A DNA stretch of 6,769 nucleotides, from NCBI GenBank assembly GCA_002469605.1, contig DKMV01000390.1, positions 1 to 6,769 on the forward strand. Reading direction: 5' to 3'. This document shows, one piece after another, positions 5,256-6,769 of this stretch. The position numbers were made by a program, and so were the translations under genes. The notes below the pieces were generated by a model, which had not been told where the DNA came from, did not search any database, and saw nothing but the letters and a program-made list of their open reading frames with translations. Within the stretch, counting starts at the first letter, position 1. Each line of letters opens with the position of its first letter. This DNA comes from Leclercia sp. UBA7405. Its GTDB lineage: Bacteria; Pseudomonadota; Gammaproteobacteria; Enterobacterales; Enterobacteriaceae.

Positions 5256-6514
5256 ACGCCGGGATCTGCGAGAGCAGGAACAGGATCAGGCCGATGGTGC
5301 CGCCCACCAGGGTGCCGTTAACGCGAATAAACTGCAGATCTTTGCCAATGTTGAGCTCGATCTGGCGCGACATGTCTTTGGCATCCCAGCCTTTAACCGT
5401 ATCGCTGATATGGCGGGTGAGGAAGGTAGCGAACTCCGGCGCCACGCGGTGCGCGGCCTGCTCCAGGTGCTCGTTCAGGGAGGCGCGCAGGTTGGCGTCC
5501 GCCACCAGGGTTTCACCAAACCACAGCCCGGCGTTGGCGATGCGCTGTTTCACGCGCGAATCCTCGCTCTGCATATCCGCCTTCAGCCACTGGCGCAGGT
5601 CGGCCCACATCTCCCCGAGGTAGCGGTTAAAGGCCTCGTCGTTCTTCAGATAGGCTTTGATATTCTCGGCTTTGGCGGCGGTTTCCGGGTCGTTTTTCAG
5701 GTTATCGATCAGCTTCAGCGCCGCGCGGTCGAAGGCCTGACGGATCTGGTGGGTGCGGTCATGGCTCACGTCATCCAGAATGGCGTTCACCGCGTTGGAG
5801 ACCAGCTCCGCGCTCTGATCCCCCAGCCACTCGGTGGGTAGCATCATTGATTTGCGCGGGTGCTCGGTCTTCAGCCAGTGGACGATCTGCGCGGCAATAA
5901 AATCCCGGGTGCTGTCGCGCTGGAGCAGGGTAATCAGGCGATTAATGACCGCGTCCAGCAGCACCTGATGACGACCATTTTTGGTCATGCTATCCAGCAT
6001 GGCGGCGCTGGTTTCGCTGAAGTCGACCTTATCCAGCGCCTTGTGCACCGCCCGCTTCAGCATCCGCTGGATCCGCCCGTCGTCGGTCAGCTCCAGAAAA
6101 CCGCTCATCACCTGCATAAGATGCTGGCCGACGCGCTGGGCGTTATCCGGCTGGCTGAACCAGTTGCCAATCAGCAACGCCGGCTCGTGCTTGCGAATAA
6201 GCGATACCAGCGACTGGGTATCGAGAAACTTCTCCTGCACGAAGCTGGCCAAGATTATCGCCGATCCGGTCTTTATTGCGCGGAATAATCGCCGTATGTC
6301 GTGAAATAAACGGGATCGGTACCCGACGAAAAAGCGCCACCACGGCGAACCAGTCTGCCAGCGCGCCCACCATCGCCGCTTCGGCAATAGCCTTAACGCC
6401 GCGCACCCAGAAGGTTTGCGGCAGAAAGAGGGTGGTGATGAAGGTCGCGGCGGCGATCAGCAGCAGCGATAGCGCCAGAAGTTTGGCGCGTTTGAGTTCG
6501 GCTAATTTTTCCAT
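5245..6514 (-). pseudogene. yjiN: yjiN, DUF445 inner-membrane protein, frameshifted
   Basis: Two reading frames together spell a nearly complete relative of E. coli YjiN, a DUF445 membrane protein of unknown function. The N-terminal 90 residues (6514-6245) run from [17 protein letters not shown] through [10 protein letters not shown] and carry two hydrophobic segments at about 12-32 and 39-62. The remaining 332 residues (6243-5245) resume with [10 protein letters not shown], form a long helical region, and end with a membrane segment ([18 protein letters not shown]). Removing one base at 6244 restores a 422-residue protein, close to the length I recall for E. coli YjiN. As written, the first frame ends at 6143 after unrelated residues. 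It may be a real inactivating insertion or a sequence error. I chose the start from the MEKL homology; it has no good ribosome binding site and lies 4 nt after the LysE stop, so coupling is likely. An alternative ATG is at 6526. Confidence 0.85.
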
Positions 6515-6518
6515 AGGG

Positions 6519-6769
6519 TTAAGCATAGAGGGAAGCGGGAAGAAGATGCAAAAATCGCCCGACGATCCAGATGCCAAAGCCCATTAGTACTAGCCCCGCT
6601 GCCCGCTCGATCTTCCAGATATTGCGGCTCAGCCGCCGCTGAACGGCGGGCCGGGCAATCAGCGACACCACCGCCAAATCCCACGTCAGCACCACCATCA
6701 CCATCCAGATGCCGCTCACCGACTGCTGAAGCAGGGTGACGTGTGGCCCCAGCAGGGCGGTCATCAGCG
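6519..6769 (-). CDS. LysE/RhtB-family exporter, C-terminal part (5' partial)
   Basis: The frame is open to the right edge of the window and gives about 82 residues, while LysE/RhtB exporters are usually near 200, so only the C-terminal part is present. The in-frame ATG at 6764 is probably internal. Two membrane segments are visible: [21 protein letters not shown], and [16 protein letters not shown] at the end, preceded by the typical short cytosolic stretch with WKIER. Proteins of this family export amino acids or related metabolites by proton exchange. The stop codon lies 4 nt before the yjiN start, so the two genes are probably cotranscribed. The family assignment rests on the last third of the protein, so the exact subgroup is open. 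Confidence 0.72.
   Translation of the reverse strand, partial: LMTALLGPHVTLLQQSVSGIWMVMVVLTWDLAVVSLIARPAVQRRLSRNIWKIERAAGLVLMGFGIWIVGRFLHLLPASLYA

Noticed and set aside
5248..5841. Plus-strand reading frame (197 codons) antisense to yjiN
   Set aside because: It lies wholly opposite conserved yjiN codons and resembles no known protein; a shadow frame.
6230..6260. Programmed frameshift in yjiN
   Set aside because: There is no slippery run, in-frame stop at the shift or stimulatory signal that I can see, and E. coli YjiN reads straight through. A mutation or sequence error is simpler.

Overview
The window looks like chromosome of a GC-rich enterobacterium of the Enterobacter/Klebsiella/Raoultella type. 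The broken gene at the right end translates to a close relative of Escherichia coli YjiN. Most coding DNA is GC-rich with tight, overlapping gene spacing. The genus is an inference from this alone. I see no RNA genes, insertion sequences, CRISPR arrays, integrases or phage genes.

Layout, left to right. (1) Positions 1-906, plus strand: the 3' part of a LuxR/FixJ-type regulator that runs off the left edge, followed 20 nt later by a 117-residue protein I do not recognise. The regulator gene is clearly more AT-rich than everything else here. (2) Positions 1009-3600, plus strand: a compact three-gene operon of a MarR-family repressor, a HlyD/EmrA-type membrane fusion protein and a DUF2955/FUSC-like inner-membrane protein. 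The genes are separated by 2 nt or overlap by 11 nt. This looks like a self-regulated export or tolerance system with an unknown substrate. A perfect inverted repeat between the unknown small gene and marR is a candidate operator. (3) Positions 3607-4295, minus strand: a two-gene operon of a carboxymuconolactone decarboxylase (CMD) family protein and a Pro1-type tautomerase, joined by a one-base TGATG overlap. Positions 4392-5255, plus strand: a divergent LysR-type regulator. A perfect 9+3+9 palindrome lies in the 96-nt gap between the divergent genes. (4) Positions 5245-6769, minus strand: a DUF445 membrane protein gene (yjiN) with an apparent one-base insertion that breaks the frame, preceded by the 3' end of a LysE/RhtB-family exporter gene that runs off the right edge.

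The two catabolic-type enzymes and the LysR regulator form one regulatory unit. The MarR, fusion-protein and membrane-protein operon forms another. The two units converge with only 6 nt between stop codons, next to a strong 10-bp GC-rich stem-loop. The lysR and yjiN genes also converge and overlap by 11 nt.

No wholly new type of system is evident. The points most worth checking are the palindrome at the lysR/CMD divergent promoter, the substrate of the CMD-tautomerase pair, the yjiN frameshift, and the unrecognised small gene paired with the LuxR-type regulator.
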